A stretch of DNA of 44,593 bases from Anaerolineales bacterium (GTDB taxonomy: Bacteria; Chloroflexota; Anaerolineae; Anaerolineales; Villigracilaceae). Each line of letters begins with the position of its first letter. Positions within the stretch are counted from its first letter, which is position 1. The notes beneath the pieces are model-generated. The model had not been told where the DNA came from. It did not search any database and worked only from the letters and a program-made list of their open reading frames with translations. Positions 25,832 through 34,122 of the stretch are shown here, one piece after another. The translations under genes were made by a program, and so were the position numbers. The stretch spans positions 1-44,593 of the forward strand of contig JABWAU010000015.1 in assembly GCA_013360875.1 (NCBI GenBank), given 5' to 3'.

Positions 25832-25846
25832 TGTGACAAAGTCACA
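25832..25846. promoter_or_regulatory. Crp/Fnr-type operator before the DUF2892 gene
   Basis: A perfect inverted repeat TGTGAC-AAA-GTCACA overlaps the stop codon of the Crp/Fnr gene. It is centred at 25839. With TACAAT at 25805-25810 as -10 box, transcription should begin near 25798, placing the centre at about -41, the usual class II activator position. The spacing is one base shorter than the E. coli CRP site. No good -35 box is present, as expected for an activator-dependent promoter. Confidence 0.6.
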
Positions 25847-26516
25847 CAACCGCGCGGGATTTCAGACCTTCGAAATCAAGCGCCTCGATGGTTCCGCGTC
25901 CCGATTCGATCAAGCCCTCCCTGGAAAAATCCTCGATGATGCGGCTGATCACCTCGCGGGAACTGCCCAATTCCGCGGCGATCTCCTGATGAGTGACACG
26001 CATCGGATTCTGGACCTGAGCCTGATTCAACAAAAACGAGGCGACGCGGCGATCCATGCGTTTGAAGACCACCTCGTCCACCACCGCCATGACCGTGGAG
26101 AGCCGCTCCGATAAAAGGTCGAAGACGAACTCGCGCCACAGGTCGTATTTGTTCACCCACGCGCGGAACACCTCCGCGGGGATCATCACCGCTTCTGCAT
26201 CCTCCTCCACCGTGGCAATCGCCGGAAAGGACTTTTGACTCAGGATGGCGTTCGCGCTCAAAATGCAACTTTGACCGAAACCGAAACGATATAACGTGAT
26301 CTCGCGTCCCGTTTCGCCGATCTTGTACACGCGCACCACGCCGGAGAGGAGCAGCGCGATTCCATCCACGCGGTCGCCGTCCACAAAGACGTCATGTCCC
26401 GCCGGGATCTCCGAGAATTGAGCCTCGCGTTTCAACTCATTGATGAGCGAAGCGTCCGCCCGCCCCAAAAAGGGCAGGGCGAGCGTCAACCGGTTGAGTT
26501 GGTTTGTATCGAGCAT
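25842..26516 (-). CDS. Crp/Fnr-family transcription regulator
   Basis: A 224-residue regulator. The N-terminal cyclic-nucleotide-binding-type barrel contains SEIPAGHDVFVDGDRVDGIA and LLLSGVVRVYKI, then the long dimer helix, then a winged helix with THQEIAAELGSSREVISRIIEDF. It lacks the N-terminal cysteine cluster of Fnr (only one Cys, near residue 82), so it does not bind a 4Fe-4S cluster as Fnr does. The CRP cAMP-contact residues are not clearly kept. It follows the YihY gene by 17 bp in an operon and probably acts on the operator overlapping its own 3' end. Confidence 0.9.
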   Translation of the reverse strand: MLDTNQLNRLTLALPFLGRADASLINELKREAQFSEIPAGHDVFVDGDRVDGIALLLSGVVRVYKIGETGREITLYRFGFGQSCILSANAILSQKSFPAIATVEEDAEAVMIPAEVFRAWVNKYDLWREFVFDLLSERLSTVMAVVDEVVFKRMDRRVASFLLNQAQVQNPMRVTHQEIAAELGSSREVISRIIEDFSREGLIESGRGTIEALDFEGLKSRAVV

Positions 26517-26533
26517 GTGTTGACCTCATTATC

Positions 26534-27460
26534 CTATGGATCGTTCCGCGCCGCGTCAGTCGGCGATAATTTCACGCCCACTGCGTTCGAGCCCGGCAGG
26601 ATGGGTTTGCCGACGGCAAAGCCATACACCAGCGCGAACTTCGCGCCGAAGAAAACGATTTGCGCGGAATAAGCGATCCAGATCATGAAAACCACGAGGG
26701 AACCCGCCGCGCCCAGTATGCTCCGCGCGCCTCCATAGCCAAAATACAGACCGAGCAGAAACGCGCCGACGTTGAACAACAGGGACGTAACGAGCGCGCC
26801 GACCCAGACCACGCGCCATGAAATCCGAACGTCGGGCAGCAATTTGTAGGTGAGCGCGAATAACAAGGTCGTCAACCCAAAGCCTATCAAAATGTTGCCT
26901 CCCTCCATGAGAAAGGACGTGTCGGGTGTGATCGTGGTTCTAAGCCATCCGTTCAGGGCAGCCAAGCCCGCGCTGATGGCGAGCGCGGCAAGCAGGATGA
27001 CTCCCAAACCGAACACCATGATGGCGGCAAGCAACCGGGTCCTGGCTACTTCGAGGATGCCTCCCAAAATGTGGCTGCGCGGTTTGGGACGCACGTGCCA
27101 GAGGGTGTTCAAGGCATCCTTCAACTGGCTGAAGAGGTTGGTTGCGGCAAAGATCAGAACCACCGCGCTGAGGATCGTTGCGGAGAGGCTGGAACCCGAT
27201 CCCTGCACATCCACCAGCAGCCGCTCGATGTCCGCCGCGGCTTGCGGACCGATCTGGTCCGAGATGGCGTGGACGATTTGACCCTCCACTGCCGCCTCGC
27301 CAAATACCGAACCGGCGATGGCGATCATAATGACCATGAGCGGGGCGAGGGAGAAGAGCGCGTAATAAGCCAGCGCCGCGCCGAGCCGCGCGGCGTGGTC
27401 GTGCGACCATTCGATGTAGGCATCGCGGATCAATCGAAGGACGAATTTGAATGTGGACAT
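26534..27460 (-). CDS. YihY/BrkB-family inner membrane protein
   Basis: A 308-residue integral membrane protein with six predicted helices. The N-terminus has the family motif WSHDHAARLGAALAYYALFS followed by LAPLMVIMIAIAGSVFGE, and later helices include IMVFGLGVILLAALAIS and SLVVFMIWIAYSAQIVFFGA. The family was once called ribonuclease BN in error. Its real function is not settled. It starts 6 nt after the methyltransferase stop and 17 nt before the Crp/Fnr gene, forming one operon. Confidence 0.88.
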   Translation of the reverse strand: MSTFKFVLRLIRDAYIEWSHDHAARLGAALAYYALFSLAPLMVIMIAIAGSVFGEAAVEGQIVHAISDQIGPQAAADIERLLVDVQGSGSSLSATILSAVVLIFAATNLFSQLKDALNTLWHVRPKPRSHILGGILEVARTRLLAAIMVFGLGVILLAALAISAGLAALNGWLRTTITPDTSFLMEGGNILIGFGLTTLLFALTYKLLPDVRISWRVVWVGALVTSLLFNVGAFLLGLYFGYGGARSILGAAGSLVVFMIWIAYSAQIVFFGAKFALVYGFAVGKPILPGSNAVGVKLSPTDAARNDP

Positions 27461-27466
27461 GAACGA

Positions 27467-28258
27467 TCAAATCTTTTCCACGACCCAAAAGTGAGACAAG
27501 CCAAATATCTTCAACGGCGTCTTTTCAAGGAACTGCAATACGCCGCGCAAGACTTTCCCAAACGCGCCGAAACGCGCGATGATGTTATCGTACGCGCCGA
27601 AGATGATCGCGCGTTCGATGAATTTGACGGGCAGGCCGGCAAATAATTTCTCAAGGTCTTTCGCCGAATAAACCCGAACGTGCGGGGCGAGTTTGTCGCG
27701 CAGCGCACGCGGCAGGTAGTTCACGAACAACTTGTTGCCAAAATGATATTCCCCTTTCCAGTAAATGCCGTGCGTCTCGAAGGGATAACCGCGATTCGGG
27801 CAGAAGATGACGGCGCGTCCGCCGGGTTTAAGGATGCGGATCATCTCGCGAATCGCAAGGCGGTCGTCCTGGACGTGTTCGATCACCTCGTGGCTGAGGA
27901 TCAGGTCGAAGGCGGCGCCCTGAGTTGGCAGGTTGACCGGCGAAGCCGTATCGAAACTCCGCCGAAGGGTCGAGGGGGGAAGCGGGAGGAATTCCCCGGC
28001 GGCATTGAAGATGTGCGGGGAGTTTTTTCGCGCCTCCTTTGCGCGTTCGAAATCGTATTCCAATCCGATCACAGTTCCGCCAAATTGAGCGAGGTGTTCG
28101 ACGTACGTTCCCACCCCGCATCCGTTTTCAAGGATCAGCCCCTTGACGCGTTCGCCTGCGGCTTTGAGGATCATATCGAGCCGTCGTTGTTGTCCCGCCC
28201 GCCAAACGTAGGAAGGTTCGCCACGCAGGGCGGCTTTGGATAGGTTTCTGTCGGTCAT
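27467..28258 (-). CDS. SAM-dependent methyltransferase with inserted repeat segment
   Basis: A 263-residue class I methyltransferase. Motif I is LILENGCGVGTYVEHLAQFG (41-60), then GLEYDFERAKEAR. The acidic motif, FDLILSHEVIEHVQDD (117-132), is preceded by 20 residues (95-114, PSTLRRSFDTASPVNLPTQG) that relatives lack between FLPLP and the FDLI strand. The DNA there resembles a palindromic repeat. The C-terminal motif GGRAVIFCPNRGYPFETHG is normal. The frame is intact, so a working enzyme is possible. Substrate unknown. GGAG precedes the ATG. It is divergent from nusA and heads the operon with YihY and Crp/Fnr genes. Confidence 0.82.
   Translation of the reverse strand: MTDRNLSKAALRGEPSYVWRAGQQRRLDMILKAAGERVKGLILENGCGVGTYVEHLAQFGGTVIGLEYDFERAKEARKNSPHIFNAAGEFLPLPPSTLRRSFDTASPVNLPTQGAAFDLILSHEVIEHVQDDRLAIREMIRILKPGGRAVIFCPNRGYPFETHGIYWKGEYHFGNKLFVNYLPRALRDKLAPHVRVYSAKDLEKLFAGLPVKFIERAIIFGAYDNIIARFGAFGKVLRGVLQFLEKTPLKIFGLSHFWVVEKI
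27917..27976 (-). repeat. Palindromic repeat inserted in frame in a methyltransferase gene
   Basis: Sixty bases, read on the minus strand, include GTTTCGATACGGCTTCGCCG, a motif typical of short intergenic palindromic repeats in high-G+C genomes. It encodes residues 95-114, which fall in a loop absent from related methyltransferases. Length is a multiple of three, so the frame survives. Confidence 0.6.
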
Positions 28259-28314
28259 TAATCTCCGAGGGTTTCAAATTTGCTCATTTGCAGATTTACC
28301 CCCACAATTATATC

Positions 28315-28343
28315 TTGCATCTTTTTTTACCCCGTGCTAAAAT
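28315..28343 (+). promoter_or_regulatory. nusA operon promoter
   Basis: TTGCAT (28315-28320) and TAAAAT (28338-28343) are 17 bp apart. Transcription would start near 28350, giving a leader of about 85 nt before nusA. A TATAAT on the opposite strand (around 28308-28313) may serve the divergent methyltransferase operon. Confidence 0.7.
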
Positions 28344-28380
28344 ATTTGCGCACGTCGAACCGATCACCGAACACACCGAG

Positions 28381-28403
28381 AAGTGGGCGCCCCCCACTTT
28401 TCT
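28381..28403 (+). promoter_or_regulatory. Hairpin with T-run in the nusA leader (candidate attenuator)
   Basis: A 7-bp perfect stem AAGTGGG/CCCACTT with a 5-nt loop is followed by TTTTCT, inside the predicted nusA leader and 33 nt before the start codon. It looks like a weak terminator. In Bacillus subtilis nusA is autoregulated by NusA-stimulated attenuation, so a similar role is possible here. Confidence 0.5.
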
Positions 28404-28435
28404 GCTTGTAATAAGGAGTATACGGAGCAACCGGC

Positions 28436-30331
28436 ATGGCTAAGAACGAATTTACCCTGGCTTTCAACGATGTGTTGGAAGACAAACAACTTTCCAAGGA
28501 AGTGATCATTTCCGCGATCGAGTCCGCGATGGTTTCAGCCTATCGGCGGGCTGTCGGCGCGTCCGCAGCGCAGCACGTGGAAGCCAGGATCGATCCCGAG
28601 TCGGGCAAGGTGATGGTCTTCGCCGAAAAGGAAGTGGTCGAGGACATCATCGAACCGAAGACCGAAGTCCTGCTCGAGGAGGCGCGCAAGGTCAACCCGG
28701 AGGCGCAACTCGGCGACATGGTGATCGTCGAGTGCACGCCCGCGGATTTCGGGCGCGTCGCCGCGCAAACCGCGCGCCAGGTCATCCAGCAGCGCATCCG
28801 CGAGGCGGAGCGTTCGAATCAGATGCAATACTTCGAGCGGCAGGTCAGCGAGATCATCAGCGGTATCGTGCAGGCGACGAACGCCCAAACCACCACCGTT
28901 GGGCTCGACATGAAGGCGGAAGGCACACTGCCCGCCAACCAGAGGATCCCCGGCGAAAGATACAAGGTGCATGAACGCATCCGCGCGGTGGTGATGGAAG
29001 TGAAGGACGGGCCGCGCGGACCGCAGATCATACTCTCGCGCGCGCATCGCAACTTCCTGCGTCGCCTGCTCGAAAACGAAGTGCCGGAAATCTATCACGG
29101 CGTGGTCGAAATCCGCGCCATTGCGCGCGAACCCGGCGCGCGCGCCAAAGTGGCTGTCTCCGCGACCCAGCCTGGCATTGACCCGGTCGGCGCGTGCGTG
29201 GGGATCAAGGGCGTGCGCATCCAGGCGATCGTGAAGGAACTGCACGACGAAAAAATTGATATCATTCAATGGGACCCCGATCCCATCGTTTATATTTCCA
29301 AGGCGATCAGCCCGGCGCGCGTCAGCGGCGTCTATTTGCAGGAGACGGAGGGCGCGCGCACGGCGACCGTCGTCGTGAGCGAGGATCAGTTGAGCCTGGC
29401 AATCGGGCGCGACGGACAGAACGCGCGCCTCGCCGCAAAATTGACCGGCTGGCGCATTGACATCAAATCCACCCTGGAAGCTGCGGCGGATACCATCGTC
29501 AAATTGCAGAACGATCCCGAACTTGCCGCGTTGATGCCCAGCGCCGTCGAAGCCATCCCCACCGTCGAAGACATACTCGCCAGGAAAGCCGAAGGAAAAC
29601 CCATTACGCCGGAAGAGTACGACATGATCGCCAAATTCGTGGATCGTGTTGAACGCCGCACAAGCGAGATGAAGGCGGAGGCGGTGCGCGTGGCGGAGGG
29701 CGACGTTTCCCTCGCCGAGCAGGCGGGCGTCCCTGCCGCCGCGTTCAACATGCCTCTCGAACAGGCTGGCATCAAGGAACATGTCTTCAACATTTTGACG
29801 GAAGCCGGCATCGAGACGGTCGGCAGCCTGATGGTCAAAATGAAACTGGACCCCAACAGCGTGCTTGGATTGCCCGGCATCGGACCGAAAGCCATTCAGA
29901 ACATCGAGGAGGCTCTCGCCGCGTTGACGTTCCCTGAAACGCCTCCCGCGCAGCCGGAGGCTGAACCTGCTCCCGAGGCTGAGCCGCAGCCCGAAGTCGA
30001 GGCGGTCGCGCTCGAGTTCGCCCAACTACCGGCGGAGGAAATGCCGGTTGCCGAGAAACAGGTTGCAGCGAAGAAGGAAGCGAAAAAGCACGTCGAAGAG
30101 AAGGAGGAGGACGAAGGTCACAAGGACGGCGTCTCCCTCGACGAACTCTTCTCGATCAAGCCCGAGATCTTCCAAGCCCCCGTCGAGGAGGATGAAGAAA
30201 CAAAGGACAAGAAGAAGGGCAAGAAATCCAAGAAAAAGAGCGTCGAATTGGAGTTCGACGAGGAACTCGGCGAAGTGATCAGCCGCAAGAAACACAAACG
30301 CGGCGGCGACGACCTTGTCGAGGACTGGTAG
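28436..30331 (+). CDS. nusA: Transcription termination/antitermination factor NusA
   Basis: NusA binds RNA polymerase and nascent RNA and controls pausing, termination and antitermination. The 631-residue protein has an N-terminal RNAP-binding domain (1-130), S1 (about 137-205, [17 protein letters not shown]), KH1 (about 235-280, [18 protein letters not shown]) and KH2 (about 305-350, [20 protein letters not shown]). A helix-hairpin-helix segment follows ([19 protein letters not shown]). A low-complexity, highly charged tail of about 130 residues ends in DDLVEDW and is longer than in E. coli or Bacillus. The usual upstream rimP gene is absent. It has its own promoter and leads the cluster with rnpM, infB and rbfA. 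Confidence 0.96.
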   Translation: MAKNEFTLAFNDVLEDKQLSKEVIISAIESAMVSAYRRAVGASAAQHVEARIDPESGKVMVFAEKEVVEDIIEPKTEVLLEEARKVNPEAQLGDMVIVECTPADFGRVAAQTARQVIQQRIREAERSNQMQYFERQVSEIISGIVQATNAQTTTVGLDMKAEGTLPANQRIPGERYKVHERIRAVVMEVKDGPRGPQIILSRAHRNFLRRLLENEVPEIYHGVVEIRAIAREPGARAKVAVSATQPGIDPVGACVGIKGVRIQAIVKELHDEKIDIIQWDPDPIVYISKAISPARVSGVYLQETEGARTATVVVSEDQLSLAIGRDGQNARLAAKLTGWRIDIKSTLEAAADTIVKLQNDPELAALMPSAVEAIPTVEDILARKAEGKPITPEEYDMIAKFVDRVERRTSEMKAEAVRVAEGDVSLAEQAGVPAAAFNMPLEQAGIKEHVFNILTEAGIETVGSLMVKMKLDPNSVLGLPGIGPKAIQNIEEALAALTFPETPPAQPEAEPAPEAEPQPEVEAVALEFAQLPAEEMPVAEKQVAAKKEAKKHVEEKEEDEGHKDGVSLDELFSIKPEIFQAPVEEDEETKDKKKGKKSKKKSVELEFDEELGEVISRKKHKRGGDDLVEDW

Positions 30332-30345
30332 AATCTCGCGCGGGA

Positions 30346-30663
30346 ATGAAGGTGTCCAAAAAGAAACCTGTCCAGCGTGTCAAGCATGTGCCCCAGCGGA
30401 CGTGCGTGGGCTGTCGGGAAGTCCTGCCCAAACGGACGATGATCCGCATTGTGCGTACAGCCGAGGGCGTGCGGATGGACCCAACCGGTAAACTTGCCGG
30501 GCGGGGAGCCTACCTGCACGACCGCCGCGAATGTTGGGAGCGAGGGTTGAAGGGCGCGCTCGCCCATGCCCTGAAGACAACGATCCGCCCGGACGAACGC
30601 GCAATGCTCGAAAATTTTATGAATACGTTGCCGCAAGAGGCAATAATCGGGGAGACCCTGTGA
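30346..30663 (+). CDS. rnpM: YlxR family protein RnpM (DUF448)
   Basis: A 105-residue YlxR protein. The family hallmarks are QRTCVGCREVLPKRTMIRIV at the start and the basic turn KLAGRGAYLHDRRECWERGL. In Bacillus the protein binds RNase P RNA and modulates its activity, hence the name RnpM. It starts 14 nt after nusA, as is usual for this cluster. The ribosomal L7Ae-type gene (ylxQ) that often follows is missing, and a 115-nt non-coding stretch leads to infB. Confidence 0.92.
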   Translation: MKVSKKKPVQRVKHVPQRTCVGCREVLPKRTMIRIVRTAEGVRMDPTGKLAGRGAYLHDRRECWERGLKGALAHALKTTIRPDERAMLENFMNTLPQEAIIGETL

Positions 30664-30706
30664 TGTAAGCCGCAGAATACTCACGGGTCTCCGTCTCGAT
30701 AACTAC

Positions 30707-30758
30707 GCAAATGGCAAGCCTGCAAGCGCCGGTGCTCATTGCATGTTTGCCCATTTGC
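30707..30758 (+). promoter_or_regulatory. Long imperfect hairpin upstream of infB
   Basis: GCAAATGG at 30707 pairs with CCATTTGC ending at 30758, with inner pairs CAA/TTG and TGCAA/TTGCA around a 13-nt loop. The hairpin ends about 8 nt before the infB ribosome site (GTGGAGG). It could tune infB translation or be a processing site. No T-run follows, so it is not a terminator. Confidence 0.45.
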
Positions 30759-30778
30759 TGAATTGTGGAGGCAGTCCC

Positions 30779-32551
30779 ATGAGTACCAACGGAAAGAAAA
30801 TCGAACTACCGGGCAGCATTATTGTCCGAGACCTTGCCCAGAAGATCGGCAAGAGCCCCATTGATCTGATTAAAAAATTGATGTCGAACGGCGTGATGGC
30901 GACCATCAACCAGTCCGTTGATTTCGATACCGCCGCGATCGTGGTGGAGGAATACGGCTTCGAGGCTGTGCCGGAGGTGGTCGAAGACGCGATCATCGAA
31001 ACGGGAGAGGTTCCGCTCTGGCGCAAGTTGATCGCGAACGAGGACAGTTCGAAGTTGAAACCCCGCCCGCCGGTGGTGACCATTCTCGGTCACGTGGATC
31101 ACGGCAAGACCAGCCTGCTGGACGCCATTCGCCAGACGGACGTGGCGGCGGGCGAGGCGGGAGGGATTACACAGCACATCGGCGCCTATCAGGTCGAGAT
31201 GAAGGGACGTACCATTACGTTCCTCGATACGCCCGGTCATGCCGCGTTCACGCAGATGCGGGCGCGCGGCGCGCAGGGCGCGGATATCGTCATCCTGGTT
31301 GTTGCGGCGGACGACGGCGTGATGCCGCAAACCAAGGAAGCGATCGCCCACGCCAAAGCCGCGCGCGTGCCGATCATCGTCGCCTTGAACAAGGTGGACA
31401 AAGCCAACGCCAATCCCGAACGCGTCAAACAACAACTTGCCGAACAGGAACTCGTCCCGGACGAATGGGGCGGCAATACCATGGTCGTCCCGGTCTCCGC
31501 CAAACAAAAAAAAGGCATTGACGATCTGCTCGAAGGCATCCTGTTGGTGGCGGACAACATGCAAATCAACGCCAACCCTTCCGGGAAGGTGATCGGCACG
31601 GTCATAGAAGCGGAACTGGACAAATCCAAAGGCGTGATCGCCACGCTCCTCATCCAGAACGGGACCCTTTCTTCCGGCGACGTGGTCGTGGCGGGAACGG
31701 CGCACGGCAAATTGCGCGCCATGTCCGATTACAAGGGCAAGCCTGTCAAGAAGGCGGGTCCTTCCATGCCGGTTCTCGTGCTGGGGCTGAACGAAGTCCC
31801 CTCCGCCGGCGACCTGTTCCAAGTGGTCAATTCGGACAAGGAAGCGCGTCACATTGTCGCTGAAAGGATGAACGCCGCCAAAGAACAGGCGCAGGCAAAG
31901 AAGAAGGTATCCCTGGAGGATCTGTTCGCGAACGTCCAGGCGGGCGAAGCAAAGGAACTGAACCTGATCGTCAAGGCGGACGTGCAGGGATCGCTCGACC
32001 CCATCGTCTCCGAATTGAACAAACTCGGCGAAGGCGAGATCGGCATCAACATCCTCTACTCGGAAACCGGCAACATCACCGATAACGACATCATGCTCGC
32101 CTCCGCGTCCAACGCCATCATCATCGGCTTCAACGTCCAGGCGGACGTTTCCGCGCGCCGCCTCGCCGAAAAGGAAGGCGTGGACATCCGCCTCTACGAG
32201 ATCATCTACCGCATGACCGAGGATATCGAAAAGGCGCTCAAGGGGATGCTCGAGCCGGTGGTCCGGGAAAAGGTCATCGGGCGCGCGCAGGTCCTGGCGG
32301 TGTTCTCCGCCTCCAAATTCGGCAAGGTGGCGGGATGCAGGGTGACGGACGGCGAATTGCGTCGCAATGCAAAGGTCAGGCTGTATCGCGGTTCCGACCT
32401 TGTTTACGAAGGCGAAATGGGATCGCTCCGACACGAGAAAGAGGACGTGAAAGAGATCAAACAGGGTTTCGAGTGCGGCGTCGGGTTTAAGAACTTCAGG
32501 GACATTCAGGTCGGCGATCAGTTAATCTGTTACGTTTTGGAGGAATCTTAA
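30779..32551 (+). CDS. infB: Translation initiation factor IF-2
   Basis: IF-2 brings initiator tRNA to the 30S subunit and drives subunit joining using GTP. The 590-residue protein is a short form: one IF2_N domain (about 8-60), then the G domain with G1 GHVDHGKT (104-111), G3 DTPGHAAF and G4 NKVDKANANP, then the beta barrels and C-terminal fMet-tRNA-binding domain. The long N-terminal extension of E. coli IF-2 is absent, as in several other phyla. I start at the ATG 30779 with GGAGG upstream. A longer frame from 30743 begins inside the upstream hairpin. rbfA follows after 3 nt. Confidence 0.96.
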   Translation: MSTNGKKIELPGSIIVRDLAQKIGKSPIDLIKKLMSNGVMATINQSVDFDTAAIVVEEYGFEAVPEVVEDAIIETGEVPLWRKLIANEDSSKLKPRPPVVTILGHVDHGKTSLLDAIRQTDVAAGEAGGITQHIGAYQVEMKGRTITFLDTPGHAAFTQMRARGAQGADIVILVVAADDGVMPQTKEAIAHAKAARVPIIVALNKVDKANANPERVKQQLAEQELVPDEWGGNTMVVPVSAKQKKGIDDLLEGILLVADNMQINANPSGKVIGTVIEAELDKSKGVIATLLIQNGTLSSGDVVVAGTAHGKLRAMSDYKGKPVKKAGPSMPVLVLGLNEVPSAGDLFQVVNSDKEARHIVAERMNAAKEQAQAKKKVSLEDLFANVQAGEAKELNLIVKADVQGSLDPIVSELNKLGEGEIGINILYSETGNITDNDIMLASASNAIIIGFNVQADVSARRLAEKEGVDIRLYEIIYRMTEDIEKALKGMLEPVVREKVIGRAQVLAVFSASKFGKVAGCRVTDGELRRNAKVRLYRGSDLVYEGEMGSLRHEKEDVKEIKQGFECGVGFKNFRDIQVGDQLICYVLEES

Positions 32552-32554
32552 TCA

Positions 32555-32905
32555 ATGCCCTCCGGTGTACGGCTCCAACGCATCGCAAACCGTTTCCGCG
32601 AAGAACTCTCGGAAATGCTCCTCCGCGAGATCAACGACCCGCGTCTGAAACTTATTTACGTGACGGACGTAAAAGTGGATAAGGAACTGGCGTACGCGGA
32701 CGTGTACGTCTCTGCGGTCGAGGGAGTCTCGCGCTCCAAAGACGTTCTCGCGGGGCTGGAATCTGCCTCCGGTTTCATCAGGCGAACCCTCGCCTCACGC
32801 ATTGAACTGCGCGCCTTCCCGCGCCTGCGCTTCCACTGGGACATGACTCCCGAAAAAGCGGATCACATCGAAAAGGTACTGGCTGAGTTGCGAAATAAAA
32901 AATGA
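32555..32905 (+). CDS. rbfA: Ribosome-binding factor A
   Basis: RbfA binds the 30S subunit and helps 16S rRNA mature, especially at low temperature. The 116-residue KH-like protein has the family segments RIANRFREELSEMLLREIND, VTDVKVDKELAYADVYVSAV and SGFIRRTLASRIELRAFPRL, with the ending LRFHWDMTPEKADHIEKVL. Length normal. It starts 3 nt after infB, so the two are co-translated. About 200 nt of non-coding DNA follow before nrnA. Confidence 0.93.
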   Translation: MPSGVRLQRIANRFREELSEMLLREINDPRLKLIYVTDVKVDKELAYADVYVSAVEGVSRSKDVLAGLESASGFIRRTLASRIELRAFPRLRFHWDMTPEKADHIEKVLAELRNKK

Positions 32906-33054
32906 CGGCTCGACCGTGTAAAAAATGTGTGGGCGTTGAAGAACGTCCGCCTGTACAAGCAACATGAATGTCGCGTTCGGAAAAAATCTTCGCGGTTGCG
33001 ATGGATACCCGGGAACGATACTTCAAGGGCTTGTAACAAATTTCCTACACAATA

Positions 33055-33087
33055 TTGACAAAAGATTTTTGATTTTTGTGATACAAA
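33055..33087 (+). promoter_or_regulatory. Possible nrnA promoter
   Basis: A perfect -35 TTGACA (33055-33060) is followed by an AT-rich stretch with TGATACAAA. The best -10 candidates (TGATAC, 18 bp spacing, or TACAAA, 21 bp) are weak. The 200-nt gap from rbfA to nrnA contains no gene. A 7-bp stem hairpin (GGGCGTT/AACGTCC) lies near its start. Confidence 0.35.
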
Positions 33088-33106
33088 TGACGGAGAGAAA
33101 ACAGGA

Positions 33107-34063
33107 ATGGACAAGGAAATCACCGGGGCTATAAAAGACCGCCTCGCCAAAGCCAACAAGATCGTCATTGCCTCCCACGTCCGCCCGGACGGTGATGCGA
33201 TCGGTTCGCTGCTCGGTCTGGGACTGGCTTTGATGGACAGCGGCAAGTCGGTGCAAATGGCGCTTGTGGACGGGATCCCCGCCTCCTTCAGGCATCTCGA
33301 AGGAAGCGAACTTGTCCTCAAACAACCGAACGGGGATCACGACACGTTCATCACGGTGGATTGCGCCGATTTCAAACGAACGGGAAAGGTTTTCGAGAAT
33401 TTCGGTCAACCCGACATCAACATTGACCATCACGTCACCAACGAAAGATACGGCACACTAAACCTGATCGAAGCGGAGGAGGTCGCCACGGCCGCCATTC
33501 TGGCAAAGCGCCTGCCGGAGTGGGGCTTCAAGATCACCAGACCCATCGCGGCGGCTCTATTGACCGGCATCGTCACCGATACGCTCGGGTTTCGCACTTC
33601 GAACACGAATCCCTCCGCCCTGCGTTTGTGCGCGGAGTTGATGGAAACCGGCGTGGACATGCCGGACCTGTACATGCGCTCGCTGGTCAGGAAATCGTTT
33701 GCGGCGGCGAAGTATTGGGGCGCCGGGCTATCGAGCATGGAACATCGGAACGGCATCGTCTGGGGAACGCTGACGCTCGAAGACCGCAAACGAACCGGCT
33801 ACGGCGGCAACGACGACGCCGATCTCATCAATCTCATTTCGGCAATTGATGGGAACAAAGTGGGTATGATTTTCGTCGAACAAAACGACAATCATGTCAA
33901 GGTCTCGTGGCGCGCGTTGGAACCGGGCATTGACGTCTCGCAGGTCGCAAAACACTTCAAAGGCGGAGGTCACGCCGCGGCGGCCGGGGCAGACATCCCC
34001 GGCGCGTTGAACGAAATCCAACCGCTGGTACTTAAGGCTACCTGTGAAATGTTGGGTCTCTAA
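33107..34063 (+). CDS. nrnA: DHH phosphoesterase NrnA (nanoRNase / pAp phosphatase)
   Basis: NrnA degrades very short RNAs and removes the 3' phosphate of pAp. The 318-residue protein has the DHH-domain metal ligands RPDGDA (26-31), TVDCAD (83-88) and the name-giving NIDHHVTN with D107-H108-H109, then the C-terminal DHHA1 domain with HFKGGGHAAAAGADI. Full length. Its place between rbfA and truB is conserved in many genomes. AGGA precedes the ATG. Confidence 0.93.
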   Translation: MDKEITGAIKDRLAKANKIVIASHVRPDGDAIGSLLGLGLALMDSGKSVQMALVDGIPASFRHLEGSELVLKQPNGDHDTFITVDCADFKRTGKVFENFGQPDINIDHHVTNERYGTLNLIEAEEVATAAILAKRLPEWGFKITRPIAAALLTGIVTDTLGFRTSNTNPSALRLCAELMETGVDMPDLYMRSLVRKSFAAAKYWGAGLSSMEHRNGIVWGTLTLEDRKRTGYGGNDDADLINLISAIDGNKVGMIFVEQNDNHVKVSWRALEPGIDVSQVAKHFKGGGHAAAAGADIPGALNEIQPLVLKATCEMLGL

Positions 34064-34122
34064 CCATAAAATCAGACAGTCATGTCATAATTAGGATCGC
34101 AAATCCTTAACAGGAGGAAAGA

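Noticed and set aside
25842-26516. Crp/Fnr protein considered as an oxygen-sensing Fnr
   Set aside because: The N-terminal cysteine cluster needed for a 4Fe-4S centre is absent.
30806-32434. 542-residue open frame antisense to infB, and a 496-residue one antisense to nusA
   Set aside because: Both mirror the codon pattern of strongly conserved genes and have no ribosome site or recognised motif. They are high-G+C shadows.
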